64,000 bases of DNA from Hyphomicrobiales bacterium (GTDB lineage Bacteria; Pseudomonadota; Alphaproteobacteria; Rhizobiales; Rhizobiaceae): assembly GCA_900465675.1 (NCBI GenBank), contig UBJR01000009.1, forward strand, positions 1-64,000, written 5' to 3'. Made by a program: the position numbers and the translations under genes. Shown piece by piece: positions 7,639 to 16,387 of this stretch. The first letter of the stretch is position 1; every line of letters begins with the position of its first letter. The notes under the pieces are model-generated. The model saw only the letters and a list, made by a program, of their open reading frames with translations. It had not been told where the DNA came from and did no database searches.

Positions 7639-8478
7639 TCAGCCGACGAAAGCACGTTCGATGACGAATTCGGCCGGCTTGCTGTTGGCGCCTTCTTCGA
7701 GGCCTGCCTTTTCCAGCAATTCCTTTGTGTCCTTCAGCATCGCCGAGGAGCCGCAGATCATGCCGCGGTCGATGGCCGGATCGATCGGCGGAATGCCGAG
7801 ATCGGTGAACAGCTTGCCGGATTCAATCAGGTCGGTGATGCGGCCGGTGCGCTCGAAATCTTCGCGGGTGACAGTCGCGTAATGACGCAGCTTGTCTCCG
7901 ACGACTTCGCTGAGCAGCTCGTCATTGCGAATCTCGTCAACGAGGTCGAAGCCGTATTTCAGTTCGGCGACGTCGCGGGTCGTGTGGGTGAGGATGACTT
8001 CCTCGAACTTCTCATAGGTCTCGGGATCGCGGATCAGGCTGGCGAAGGGCGCGATGCCGGTGCCGGTCGAGAACATGTAGAGACGCTTGCCGGGGGTCAG
8101 CGCATCGAGAACCAGCGTACCGGTCGGCTTCTTGCGCATCAGCACCTGGTCACCAGGCTTGATGCCCTGCAGATGCGAGGTCAGCGGACCATCGGGAACC
8201 TTGATCGAGAAGAACTCGAGCTCTTCGGCCCAGGCGGGGTTTGCGATCGAATAGGCGCGGAACACCGGCTTGCCTTCGACCATCAGGCCGATCATCGCAA
8301 ACTCGCCGGAGCGGAAACGGAAGCCCTGCGGCCGGGTCATCGTGAAGCGGAACAGCCGGTCGGTATAATGCGTGACGCTCAGCACCGTTTCGGCATAGAC
8401 GTTTGCCGGAATGGAGGAGGCGAAGTCTTCTGTCTTTGCAGGGGCGTTCATTTCGGTATCGGATCCCGTATTCATCAC
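7639..8478 (-). CDS. fpr: Ferredoxin--NADP+ reductase
   Basis: A 270-279 residue flavoprotein that moves electrons between NADPH and ferredoxin or flavodoxin. FAD-binding RAYSIANP, the NADP-binding STGTGIAPFASL segment and the ICGSSAML motif near the C-terminus match the bacterial plant-type FNR subclass (Fpr). The C-terminus ends in FVG with an extended tail, as in the alphaproteobacterial type. An internal ATG giving MNAPAKTEDF (start at 8451) is an equally plausible start. The gene is transcribed divergently from pcs. Confidence 0.9.
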   Translation of the reverse strand: MMNTGSDTEMNAPAKTEDFASSIPANVYAETVLSVTHYTDRLFRFTMTRPQGFRFRSGEFAMIGLMVEGKPVFRAYSIANPAWAEELEFFSIKVPDGPLTSHLQGIKPGDQVLMRKKPTGTLVLDALTPGKRLYMFSTGTGIAPFASLIRDPETYEKFEEVILTHTTRDVAELKYGFDLVDEIRNDELLSEVVGDKLRHYATVTREDFERTGRITDLIESGKLFTDLGIPPIDPAIDRGMICGSSAMLKDTKELLEKAGLEEGANSKPAEFVIERAFVG

Positions 8479-8696
8479 ACGATAATTCTATTGCGAGGCT
8501 GATATTACAAAACCACCGCAAATTAAAGGCAATCCATTCTCTGCCGCGTGCCAGCCGCGAAATATGCATGTCATTCTCATGATTCAATGCCCTGTGGGCT
8601 CTTTTCGCTTTTGATCTGGCGGAGCGGGGCAAAGGATGCATATTAGGGCCAAAACGCGCCCGGTAGTAATGGGGGCGGCAGGCGGTACGGGGAAAC

Positions 8697-9425
8697 ATGA
8701 AGATTTTCAATTACAAGCGTGTGCCCTATGCGGAGATGCGCGCCTTTTCCGTCCATATTCTGACGGCTTCCGGCTCATTTCTGGCTTTTCTCGGTGTCGT
8801 CGCCGCTGCAGAGCATCGCTTCATCGATATGTTCTGGTGGCTGGGTCTGGCACTGCTCGTCGATGGTATCGACGGCCCGATCGCACGCAAGGTCCGCGTC
8901 AAGGAAGTGCTGCCCAACTGGTCTGGCGATACGCTCGACAACATCATCGACTACGTCACTTACGTGCTGCTGCCGGCCTTTGCGCTCTATCAGAGCGGCA
9001 TGATCGGTGAGCCTTGGTCCTTTGCCGCGGCCGGCATGATCGTCGTCTCAAGTGCCATCTATTATGCAGACATGGGGATGAAGACGGAGGAGTATTTCTT
9101 CTCCGGCTTCCCGGTCGTCTGGAACATGATCGTCTTCACATTGTTCGTCATGGATGCCAGCGCCTTGACCGCGATGATCGTCGTCACCGTATCTGTGGTC
9201 CTGACCTTCCTGCCGATCAACTTCCTGCACCCGGTCCGCGTCAAGCGGCTGCGGCCGCTCAATCTTGGCGTCTTCTTCCTCTGGTCGGCGATCGGCATCT
9301 ATGCGCTGTTGATGCATTTCAGCATTCCGCACTGGGCGGTTGTTCTCTTCATCATCAGCGGTATCTATCTCTATTGCATCGGCGCCGTGCTGCAGTTTTT
9401 CCCGGCGCTCGGAAAATCGGCATAA
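8697..9425 (+). CDS. pcs: Phosphatidylcholine synthase
   Basis: The 242-residue polytopic membrane enzyme condenses choline with CDP-diacylglycerol to give phosphatidylcholine and CMP at the inner membrane. The CDP-alcohol phosphotransferase motif is present as DGIDGPIAR (residues 56-64) followed by GDTLDNIID (77-85), with all conserved Asp residues, and about eight hydrophobic helices are visible. The Pcs route is characteristic of rhizobia, Agrobacterium, Brucella and some other host-associated bacteria. It is separated by eight bases from the quinone-oxidoreductase gene. Confidence 0.95.
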   Translation: MKIFNYKRVPYAEMRAFSVHILTASGSFLAFLGVVAAAEHRFIDMFWWLGLALLVDGIDGPIARKVRVKEVLPNWSGDTLDNIIDYVTYVLLPAFALYQSGMIGEPWSFAAAGMIVVSSAIYYADMGMKTEEYFFSGFPVVWNMIVFTLFVMDASALTAMIVVTVSVVLTFLPINFLHPVRVKRLRPLNLGVFFLWSAIGIYALLMHFSIPHWAVVLFIISGIYLYCIGAVLQFFPALGKSA

Positions 9426-9433
9426 GGACAGGC

Positions 9434-10417
9434 ATGATGGCAAAGACGAAGGCAGTCGCATTCAGCCGCAACGGCGGACCAGAGGTTCTGGAATATGTCG
9501 ATGTCGATCTGCCACCGCCATCTGCCGGTGAAGTGCAGTTGAAGCATGCCGCAATCGGCCTGAATTTCATCGACGTCTATTTCCGCGACGGCACCTATAA
9601 GGCGCCGCATCTGCCCTTCGTTACCGGCAAGGAAGCCGCAGGAACGATCACTGCGGTCGGGCCCGGTGTCACCGATTTTGACGTCGGCGACCGCGTTGCC
9701 TATGCCGGCGCGGACGGCGCTTATAGCGTCGAGCGCAATGTCGAGACGAAGCATCTCGTCAAGGTTCCCGACGGTGTCAGCCTGGAGACCGCGGCGGCGA
9801 TGATGCTGAAGGGCATGACCGCCGAGTATCTCCTGAACCGTACCTTCAAAGTCGGCCCTGAGACCGTGCTGCTGTTTCACGCTGCCGCCGGCGGCGTCGG
9901 TCTGATTGCCGGGCAGTGGGCGAGGGCGCTTGGCGCAACGGTCATCGGCACGGCCGGTTCCGACGACAAGGTCAAGCTGGCGCTGGAATACGGCTACGAT
10001 CATGTCATCAACTACAAGTCCGGAAACTTCCTCGACAGCGTGAAGGAAATCACGGCGGGCAAGGGCGTTGACGTCGTCTATGACTCCATCGGCCGCGATA
10101 CCTTTCCGCAATCGCTCGATTGCCTGAAGCCGCGCGGCCTGTTCGTTTCCTTTGGCCAGTCCTCGGGCGCCATCGAGAACTTCACCATGTCGGCACTGGC
10201 GCAACGGGGCTCGCTCTACGCCACCCGGCCGACGCTCTTCAGCTATATTGCGACACCGCAGGAGCTTAAGGATTGTGCAAACGCGCTATTTGCTGTTGTG
10301 CTGAGCAACAAAGTGCGTATCAATATCAATCAAACTTATCCGTTGCGTGAGGTGGGACGGGCTCACGCGGATCTGGAAACAAGAAAAACGACTGGAACTA
10401 CGCTGCTGATCCCATAG
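9434..10417 (+). CDS. NADPH:quinone oxidoreductase (zeta-crystallin-like)
   Basis: A 327-residue medium-chain dehydrogenase/reductase without zinc ligands, which fits the quinone oxidoreductase (QOR) branch. The N-terminal GroES-like domain includes GLNFIDVYFRDG and GKEAAGTI. The nucleotide-binding domain has HAAAGGVGLIAGQWA (NADPH) and ATVIGTAGSDDK. It probably reduces quinones or other alpha,beta-unsaturated carbonyls by one electron. The start at 9434 follows AAGGAC. It seems to be co-transcribed with pcs, which may only reflect packing. Confidence 0.88.
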   Translation: MMAKTKAVAFSRNGGPEVLEYVDVDLPPPSAGEVQLKHAAIGLNFIDVYFRDGTYKAPHLPFVTGKEAAGTITAVGPGVTDFDVGDRVAYAGADGAYSVERNVETKHLVKVPDGVSLETAAAMMLKGMTAEYLLNRTFKVGPETVLLFHAAAGGVGLIAGQWARALGATVIGTAGSDDKVKLALEYGYDHVINYKSGNFLDSVKEITAGKGVDVVYDSIGRDTFPQSLDCLKPRGLFVSFGQSSGAIENFTMSALAQRGSLYATRPTLFSYIATPQELKDCANALFAVVLSNKVRININQTYPLREVGRAHADLETRKTTGTTLLIP

Positions 10418-10464
10418 GGATTCCGTGCAAAAAGGACGGATCGGCAGAGAGAAATGAGGGGAAC

Positions 10465-12039
10465 GTGTCGTCATCCAATGCGCCGTCGTCTGGTGCGTTA
10501 CTGTCGGTCCAAAAGCTGACCAAGCATTTCGGTAGCTTTGCTGCCTGCAATGAAATCGACCTCGATATTGCGCCCGGCGAAATCCATGCCCTGCTTGGAG
10601 AAAACGGTGCCGGCAAATCGACCCTGGTGAAAATGCTGTTCGGCGTGCTGGAGCCGATGGCAGGTCACATCCTCTGGCAAGGCAAGTCGGTCTCGATCGG
10701 CTCTCCCGGCGAAGCCCGTAATCTCGGCATCGGCATGGTTTTTCAGCACTTCTCGCTGTTCGAGGCGCTGACTGTTGCCGAAAACATTGCGCTTTCCCTC
10801 GCTGACACCATTCCGATCGGCAAGATCGCCGAAGAGGCGCGCACGCTGTCGGCAGCTTACGGTCTGCCGCTCGATCCGCATGCCCATGTTGCCGATCTCT
10901 CGGTTGGCGAGCGCCAGCGTGTCGAGATTGTCCGCGCATTGCTGCAGAACCCCAAGCTGATCATTCTCGACGAACCGACATCAGTGCTGACGCCGCAGGA
11001 AGCCGACAAGCTGTTCGAAACGCTTTTCAAACTCAAGGCCGAGGGCCGGTCGGTTCTCTATATCAGCCATCGTCTCGAGGAAGTGCAGCGCATCTGCGAT
11101 CGCGCCACCGTTCTGCGCCACGGCAAGGTCACCGGCGCCTGCGATCCGAAGCAGGAAACGCCGGCATCGCTCGCCCGCATGATGGTCGGCAGCGATGTCG
11201 CAGCCGTCACCCATCCCGATCGCGGCAATAAGGGCGAGGTGCAGCTTGCCGTCACCAGCCTGTCTGTCGCCGCGCGCACGCCTTTCGCGATGCCGCTAAG
11301 GGATGTCTCGCTTGCGGTGCGTTCCGGTGAAATCCTCGCGATCGCCGGTGTTGCCGGAAATGGCCAGGGCGAGCTCTTCGATGCGCTATCGGGCGAGTAT
11401 CCGGTCTCCGAGCCATCGGCAGTCGTCATCCGCAGCAAGCCCGTCGGCAACGTGGGGATTACCGCGCGCCGCCTGCTGGGCGCAGGCTTCGTTCCGGAAG
11501 AACGCCACGGCCACGCGGCTGTCTCGGCGATGAAGCTTTCCGACAATCTCGTCCTGGCGCGCTGCCAGTCCGACCGCAAGTCGTTCCTTGGCGGCGGCTT
11601 TCTCGGCGTCATCCGCCATGGCGCGGTCAAGAATGCGGCTCGCCGCATCTCCGAAGCGATGGACGTGCGCAAGAGCGGCGAGGATCCCACAGCCGGATCG
11701 CTGTCGGGTGGCAATCTGCAGAAATTCATCGTCGGCCGCGAACTCGACCGCCAGCCTGCCGTGCTCGTCGTCAACCAGCCGACCTGGGGCGTCGATGCCG
11801 GTGCGGCAAGCCGCATCCGCCAGGCGCTGGTCGATCTGGCGCGTGCCGGTTCGGCCGTGATCGTCATCAGCCAGGATCTCGACGAGATCTTCGAAGTGGC
11901 AACCGAGATCGCCGTCATCTCCGAGGGACGTCTGTCGCCGCCGTTCCCGGCTGGCGAACTGACGCGCGAAAAGATCGGCCTGCTGATGGGCGGCCTGCAC
12001 GACAGCAAGCCCGCTGCGGAGGCCGCACATGCGCATTGA
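10465..12039 (+). CDS. BMP-type ABC importer, ATPase with two NBDs
   Basis: A 524-residue subunit carrying two nucleotide-binding domains. The first has Walker A GENGAGKST (residues 45-53), signature LSVGERQR and Walker B IILDEPTSVL. The second is degenerate at Walker A (GVAGNGQGE) but keeps LSGGNLQK, and has NQPTWGVD in place of the usual Walker B end. This layout is typical of YufO/NupA-like and RbsA-like importers. It begins with GTG after AGGGGAAC and overlaps the first permease gene by 11 bases. Confidence 0.9.
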   Translation: MSSSNAPSSGALLSVQKLTKHFGSFAACNEIDLDIAPGEIHALLGENGAGKSTLVKMLFGVLEPMAGHILWQGKSVSIGSPGEARNLGIGMVFQHFSLFEALTVAENIALSLADTIPIGKIAEEARTLSAAYGLPLDPHAHVADLSVGERQRVEIVRALLQNPKLIILDEPTSVLTPQEADKLFETLFKLKAEGRSVLYISHRLEEVQRICDRATVLRHGKVTGACDPKQETPASLARMMVGSDVAAVTHPDRGNKGEVQLAVTSLSVAARTPFAMPLRDVSLAVRSGEILAIAGVAGNGQGELFDALSGEYPVSEPSAVVIRSKPVGNVGITARRLLGAGFVPEERHGHAAVSAMKLSDNLVLARCQSDRKSFLGGGFLGVIRHGAVKNAARRISEAMDVRKSGEDPTAGSLSGGNLQKFIVGRELDRQPAVLVVNQPTWGVDAGAASRIRQALVDLARAGSAVIVISQDLDEIFEVATEIAVISEGRLSPPFPAGELTREKIGLLMGGLHDSKPAAEAAHAH

Positions 12040-13114
12040 ACTCGAAAAGCGCCCGCAGGTCTCGAAGCTCTACGCCTTCGTCTCGCCGCTGCTGGCTTTG
12101 GCACTGACGCTGATTGCCGGTGCCATCATGTTCGCGATCCTTGGAAAGGATCCGATCCAGGCGCTCGATGCCTTCTTCATCGAGCCGCTGCTCGAGGTCT
12201 GGTCGCTGCATGAGCTGGCGATCAAGGCCGCACCGCTGATCCTGATCGCCGTCGGCCTGTCGGTCTGTTATCGCTCCAACAACTGGAATATCGGTGCCGA
12301 AGGTCAGTTCACGGTCGGCGCCATCACCGGCTCGATCCTGCCGATCGTCTTCACCGAATGGCATTCGCCGATGGTGCTGCCGCTGATGCTGATCATGGGC
12401 GCGATCGGCGGCGCTCTGTTTGCCGCGATCCCGGCGCTGCTGAAGGCACATTTCAATACCAACGAGATCCTGACATCGCTGATGCTGGTCTATATCGCCC
12501 AGCTGTTCCTCGACTGGCTGATCCGCGGCCGCTGGCGCAATCCACAGGGCTTCAATTTCCCTGAGAGCGTCAGCTTCCCGCCGGAGGCGACGCTTCCGGC
12601 CATCTGGGAAGAATCCGGGCGAGCCCACTGGGCCTCCATCTTCGCGATCGTGGCGGCAATTCTTGTCTGGTTCATGATGAAATACACGCTGAAGGGCTTC
12701 GAGGTTGTCGTCCTCGGCCAGTCGGAACGGGCAGGGCGCTTTGCAGGGTTCTCCTCGAAGCGGATGATCTGGTTCGGCTTCCTGTTCTCCGGCGCGCTTG
12801 CAGGCCTCGCAGGTATTTCGGAAGTGTCCGGTTCGATCGGGCATCTGCAGCCGGCGATCTCGCCGGGCTACGGCTTCACCGCGATCATCGTCGCCTTCCT
12901 CGGGCGCCTGAACCCGCTCGGCATCATTCTCTCGGGCCTGGTGCTGGCGCTGACCTATCTCGGCGGTGAGGCGGCGCAGCTCTCGATCGGCGTTTCCGAC
13001 AAGGTGACGCGCGTGTTCCAGGGTCTGCTGCTGTTCTTCGTGCTCTCCTGCGACACGCTCATCTATTACAAGATCCGCATTATCTGGTCGCGGGTCCGGG
13101 GAGGTGCGGCATGA
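12029..13114 (+). CDS. BMP-type ABC importer, permease 1
   Basis: The 361-residue membrane protein belongs to the branched-chain amino acid/ribose type permease superfamily (BPD_transp_2), in the YufP/NupB branch that works with BMP binding proteins. About nine hydrophobic helices are visible, and the cytoplasmic coupling region VVLGQSERAGRFAGF is in the expected place. It overlaps the ATPase gene upstream and the second permease gene downstream by four bases, so the subunits should be made in step. Confidence 0.88.
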   Translation: MRIELEKRPQVSKLYAFVSPLLALALTLIAGAIMFAILGKDPIQALDAFFIEPLLEVWSLHELAIKAAPLILIAVGLSVCYRSNNWNIGAEGQFTVGAITGSILPIVFTEWHSPMVLPLMLIMGAIGGALFAAIPALLKAHFNTNEILTSLMLVYIAQLFLDWLIRGRWRNPQGFNFPESVSFPPEATLPAIWEESGRAHWASIFAIVAAILVWFMMKYTLKGFEVVVLGQSERAGRFAGFSSKRMIWFGFLFSGALAGLAGISEVSGSIGHLQPAISPGYGFTAIIVAFLGRLNPLGIILSGLVLALTYLGGEAAQLSIGVSDKVTRVFQGLLLFFVLSCDTLIYYKIRIIWSRVRGGAA

Positions 13115-14031
13115 GCATCTTCGAAGCCATCCTGCTGACTGTGATCACCGCCTCGACACCACTCGTCATCGCCGCCCTCGGCGAACTGGTGGCGGAGCGC
13201 TCAGGTGTCCTGAACCTCGGCGTCGAGGGGATGATGATCATGGGTGCGGTCGCTGCCTTTGCCGGTGCGCAGTTGAGCGGTTCGCCCTATATCGGCCTGA
13301 TCTGCGGCATCGCCGCCGGTGCGCTGTTCTCGTTGCTCTTCGGCTTCCTGACGCTGACGCTGGTCGCCAACCAGGTCGCGACAGGTCTGGCGCTGACCAT
13401 CCTCGGCCTCGGGGTTTCAGGCATGCTCGGCGAATCCTTCGTCAGCGTCCCCGGTATCCGGCTGAGCCCGATCGTCTTCCCGTTCCTGTCGGATATTCCG
13501 GTGATCGGCTCGGTGCTCTTCCGCCAGGACCTGACCTTCTATCTGTCGATCGCGCTACTGATTGGCGTCAGCTGGTTCCTGTTCCGCAGCCGTGCCGGCC
13601 TAAAGCTGCGTGCCATCGGCGATAATCACGCCTCGGCCCATGCGCTCGGCATCAATGTCATCAGAACCCGTTATCTCGCCGTCATTTTCGGCGGCGCCTG
13701 TGCTGGTCTGGCGGGCGCTCAGCTGTCACTGGTCTATACGCCGCAATGGGTGGAGAACATGTCATCCGGGCGCGGCTGGATCACGCTGGCGCTGGTTGTC
13801 TTCGCCTCCTGGCGGCCGCTGCGCGTCTTTGCCGGCGGTTATCTCTTCGGCGCCGTGACGATCCTGCAGCTGCACGCCCAGGCATTCGGCATCGGCATTC
13901 CGGCGCAGTTCCTGTCGATGCTGCCCTATGCGGCCACTATTGTGGTTCTCATCATCATTTCTCATAATCGGCGCACGACGTTGATCAACACGCCCGCGTC
14001 GCTTGGTAAAGCCTTCGTCCCGGAGCGATAG
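13111..14031 (+). CDS. BMP-type ABC importer, permease 2
   Basis: A 306-residue polytopic permease of the YufQ/NupC type. The N-terminal GELVAERSGVLNLGVEGMMIMGA motif is the hallmark of this subunit, and LRAIGDNHASAHALGIN is the coupling loop. It pairs with the preceding permease to form the heterodimeric channel. The substrate-binding protein gene follows 56 bases downstream. Confidence 0.9.
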   Translation: MSIFEAILLTVITASTPLVIAALGELVAERSGVLNLGVEGMMIMGAVAAFAGAQLSGSPYIGLICGIAAGALFSLLFGFLTLTLVANQVATGLALTILGLGVSGMLGESFVSVPGIRLSPIVFPFLSDIPVIGSVLFRQDLTFYLSIALLIGVSWFLFRSRAGLKLRAIGDNHASAHALGINVIRTRYLAVIFGGACAGLAGAQLSLVYTPQWVENMSSGRGWITLALVVFASWRPLRVFAGGYLFGAVTILQLHAQAFGIGIPAQFLSMLPYAATIVVLIIISHNRRTTLINTPASLGKAFVPER

Positions 14032-14087
14032 AAGAACAAGAATCAGACGGGTTTCCGGAAATCTCTTCAAAACCAACAGGGGTCACC

Positions 14088-15158
14088 ATGAAGAAAATAG
14101 CACTCGCACTCGCCGCTTCCGCTGCCGCGCTGATCAGCGTCGGCTCGGCTCAGGCTGCGGACAAGACCAAGATCTGCTTCGTCTATGTCGGTTCGCACAC
14201 CGACGGCGGCTACTCGCAGGCACATGATCTCGGTCGCCAGCAGATCCAGAAGGAATTCGGCGACAAGATCGACACGCCTTACCTCGAAAACGTTCCGGAA
14301 GGTCCGGATGCAGAGCGCGCCATCGAGCGTCTCGCCCGTTCGGGCTGCAAGCTGATCTTCACCACCTCGTTCGGCTTCATGGATGCGACCGTCAAGGTTG
14401 CTGCCAAGTTCCCGGATGTGAAGTTCGAGCACGGTACTGGCTACAAGTCCGGCCCGAATCTCGCGACCTACAACTCGCGCTTCTATGAAGGCCGCTATAT
14501 CCTCGGCCAGATCGCCGCCAAGACATCGAAGAAGCACGGCGCGGCCTATATCGCTTCCTTCCCGATCCCTGAAGTCGTGATGGGTATCAACGCTTTCGAG
14601 CAGGGCGCGAAGTCCGTCGATCCGAGCTTCAAGCTCAAGGTCATCTGGGTGAACACCTGGTTCGACCCGGGCAAGGAAGCCGACGCTGCCAAGGCGATGA
14701 TCGACCAGGGCGTCGATGTTCTGACCCAGCACACCGACACGACCGCGCCGATGCAGGTTGCCGAAGAGCGCGGCATCCACGCTTTCGGTCAGGCATCCGA
14801 CATGATCGCGGCCGGCCCTAAGGCGCAGCTGACGGCAATCGTCGATACCTGGGGCAACTACTACTCCAAGCGCGTGCACGCGCTGCTCGACGGCACCTGG
14901 AAGTCCGAGCAGAGCTGGGATGGTCTGAAGGATAACATCCTGAAGATGGCGCCCTACACGAACATGCCGGATGACGTGAAGAAGATGGCCGAGGAAACCG
15001 AAGCCAAGATCAAGTCCGGCGAGCTGCATCCCTTCACTGGCCCGATCAACAAGCAGGACGGTACGCCGTGGCTCAAGGCTGGCGAAAAGGCTGACGACGG
15101 CACGCTGCTCGGCATGAACTTCTATGTCGAAGGCGTCGACGATAAGCTGCCGCAGTAA
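14088..15158 (+). CDS. BMP-family ABC substrate-binding protein
   Basis: The 356-residue periplasmic protein has a classic signal peptide (residues 1-24, ending AQAAD) and the BMP (PnrA/Med-like) fold, with CFVYVGSHTDGGYSQAHDLG at the N-terminus. Related BMP proteins bind nucleosides or purines; the rest of this operon matches nucleoside importers, so a nucleoside-like ligand is the best guess. No lipobox Cys is present, as expected in a Gram-negative. A strong terminator follows the gene and ends the operon. Confidence 0.88.
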   Translation: MKKIALALAASAAALISVGSAQAADKTKICFVYVGSHTDGGYSQAHDLGRQQIQKEFGDKIDTPYLENVPEGPDAERAIERLARSGCKLIFTTSFGFMDATVKVAAKFPDVKFEHGTGYKSGPNLATYNSRFYEGRYILGQIAAKTSKKHGAAYIASFPIPEVVMGINAFEQGAKSVDPSFKLKVIWVNTWFDPGKEADAAKAMIDQGVDVLTQHTDTTAPMQVAEERGIHAFGQASDMIAAGPKAQLTAIVDTWGNYYSKRVHALLDGTWKSEQSWDGLKDNILKMAPYTNMPDDVKKMAEETEAKIKSGELHPFTGPINKQDGTPWLKAGEKADDGTLLGMNFYVEGVDDKLPQ

Positions 15159-15186
15159 TATCTGGCCGCAACTTTTGCGATTGCGA

Positions 15187-15214
15187 AAGGCGCTCCGAAA
15201 GGAGCGCCTTTTTT
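15187..15214 (+). terminator. Rho-independent terminator of the BMP operon
   Basis: AAGGCGCTCC, GAAA tetraloop, GGAGCGCCTT and a run of T residues follow the binding-protein stop codon by 28 bases. Confidence 0.95.
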
Positions 15215-15247
15215 GCTGCAGCGCATGCTAAAATGTCCATTTACAAA

Positions 15248-15256
15248 AGTAATACT
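15248..15256. promoter_or_regulatory. Candidate GntR operator upstream of the sugar importer
   Basis: AGTAATACT contains GTA-A-TAC, which fits the general GntR-family half-site arrangement GTM-N(0-1)-KAC. It lies in the 92-base gap between the previous terminator and the binding-protein gene, an AT-rich stretch likely to hold the promoter. The GntR gene at the end of this operon is the obvious candidate protein. The match is short, so this is inference. Confidence 0.35.
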
Positions 15257-15306
15257 ATATGATTTTTTGAGCCTGCCGCGAGGAGCGGCAATTGGGAGAG
15301 ACAATC

Positions 15307-16269
15307 ATGAAATTGAAAACTGCACTTTTGAGTGCCACGGTTTTGGCTGCCTGCATGTTCGGTTCGGCCAACGCGGCCCAGCTCGTCGTCGGCTTTTCGC
15401 AGATCGGCTCGGAGTCGGGCTGGCGTGCGGCAGAGACGACCGTCACCAAGCAGGAAGCCGAGAAGCGCGGCATCGACCTGAAGTTCTCCGATGCTCAGCA
15501 GAAGCAGGAAAACCAAATCAAGGCGATCCGCTCCTTCATCGCGCAGGGCGTCAACGCCATCCTTCTGGCACCGGTTGTTGAAACCGGCTGGGACGACGTT
15601 CTGAAGGAAGCCAAGGAAGCCGAAATCCCGGTCATCCTTCTCGACCGCACCATCAAGGCGCCGGATGATCTCTATCTGACGGCCGTCACCTCCGATCAGA
15701 TCCACGAAGGCAAGGTTGCCGGCGACTGGCTCGTCAAGAATGTCGGCGACAAGAAGTGCAACGTCGTCGAGCTTCAGGGCACCACCGGCTCCTCGCCGGC
15801 GATCGCCCGCAAGAAGGGCTTCGAGGAAGCCATTGCCGGCCACAAGAACTTCAAGATCGTCCGCAGCCAGACGGGCGACTTCACTCGTGCCAAGGGCAAG
15901 GAAGTCATGGAAAGCTTCCTGAAGGCGGAGAATGGCGGCAAGGATATCTGCGCCCTCTACGCCCATAACGACGATATGGCCGTCGGCGGCATCCAGGCGA
16001 TCAAGGAAGCCGGCCTGAAGCCGGGCAAGGACATCCTCGTCGTCTCGATCGACTCGGTTCCGGATATCTTCACGGCGATGGCCGCAGGTGAAGCCAACGC
16101 GACCGTCGAGCTGACGCCGAATATGGCAGGCCCGGCCTTCGACGCGCTTGACGCCTACCTGAAGGACAAGAAAGCGCCGCCGAAGTGGATCCAGACGGAA
16201 TCGAAGCTCTACACCCAGGCTGACGATCCGAAGAAGGTCTACGAGTCCAAGAAGGGTCTTGGTTACTGA
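15307..16269 (+). CDS. ytfQ: Galactofuranose-type ABC substrate-binding protein (YtfQ-like)
   Basis: The 320-residue periplasmic protein has a signal peptide ending SANAAQ and a type I periplasmic binding fold (peripla_BP_4), starting VVGFSQIGSESGWRAAET, a segment characteristic of YtfQ, the galactofuranose-binding protein of E. coli. The gene order binding protein, double ATPase, permease, permease is the same as E. coli ytfQ-ytfR-ytfT-yjfF. Substrate specificity here is inferred. The start follows GGGAGAG. Confidence 0.85.
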   Translation: MKLKTALLSATVLAACMFGSANAAQLVVGFSQIGSESGWRAAETTVTKQEAEKRGIDLKFSDAQQKQENQIKAIRSFIAQGVNAILLAPVVETGWDDVLKEAKEAEIPVILLDRTIKAPDDLYLTAVTSDQIHEGKVAGDWLVKNVGDKKCNVVELQGTTGSSPAIARKKGFEEAIAGHKNFKIVRSQTGDFTRAKGKEVMESFLKAENGGKDICALYAHNDDMAVGGIQAIKEAGLKPGKDILVVSIDSVPDIFTAMAAGEANATVELTPNMAGPAFDALDAYLKDKKAPPKWIQTESKLYTQADDPKKVYESKKGLGY

Positions 16270-16281
16270 TCGGCACTGAAC

Positions 16282-16344
16282 CCGCACCGGCCCATCATGG
16301 GCCGGTGCGGACCTGCCTCTGCACGCGGGACATCATGTCCCGCG
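16282..16344 (+). other. Two consecutive intercistronic hairpins after ytfQ
   Basis: The first hairpin pairs CCGCACCGGCCC with GGGCCGGTGCGG (16282-16310). The second pairs CGCGGGAC with GTCCCGCG (16324-16344). Both have the same five-base loop ATCAT and neither has a T run. They sit between the abundant binding-protein message and the ATPase gene, where such structures usually stabilise the upstream mRNA and lower downstream expression. Confidence 0.75.
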
Positions 16345-16387
16345 CCTGCAACGGCAAGACGGCTGAATATCAGGAAAAGACCGGACC

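Noticed and set aside
9014..9433. 5' extension of the quinone-oxidoreductase frame
   Set aside because: It lies inside pcs in another frame. The ribosome site and homology place the start at 9434.
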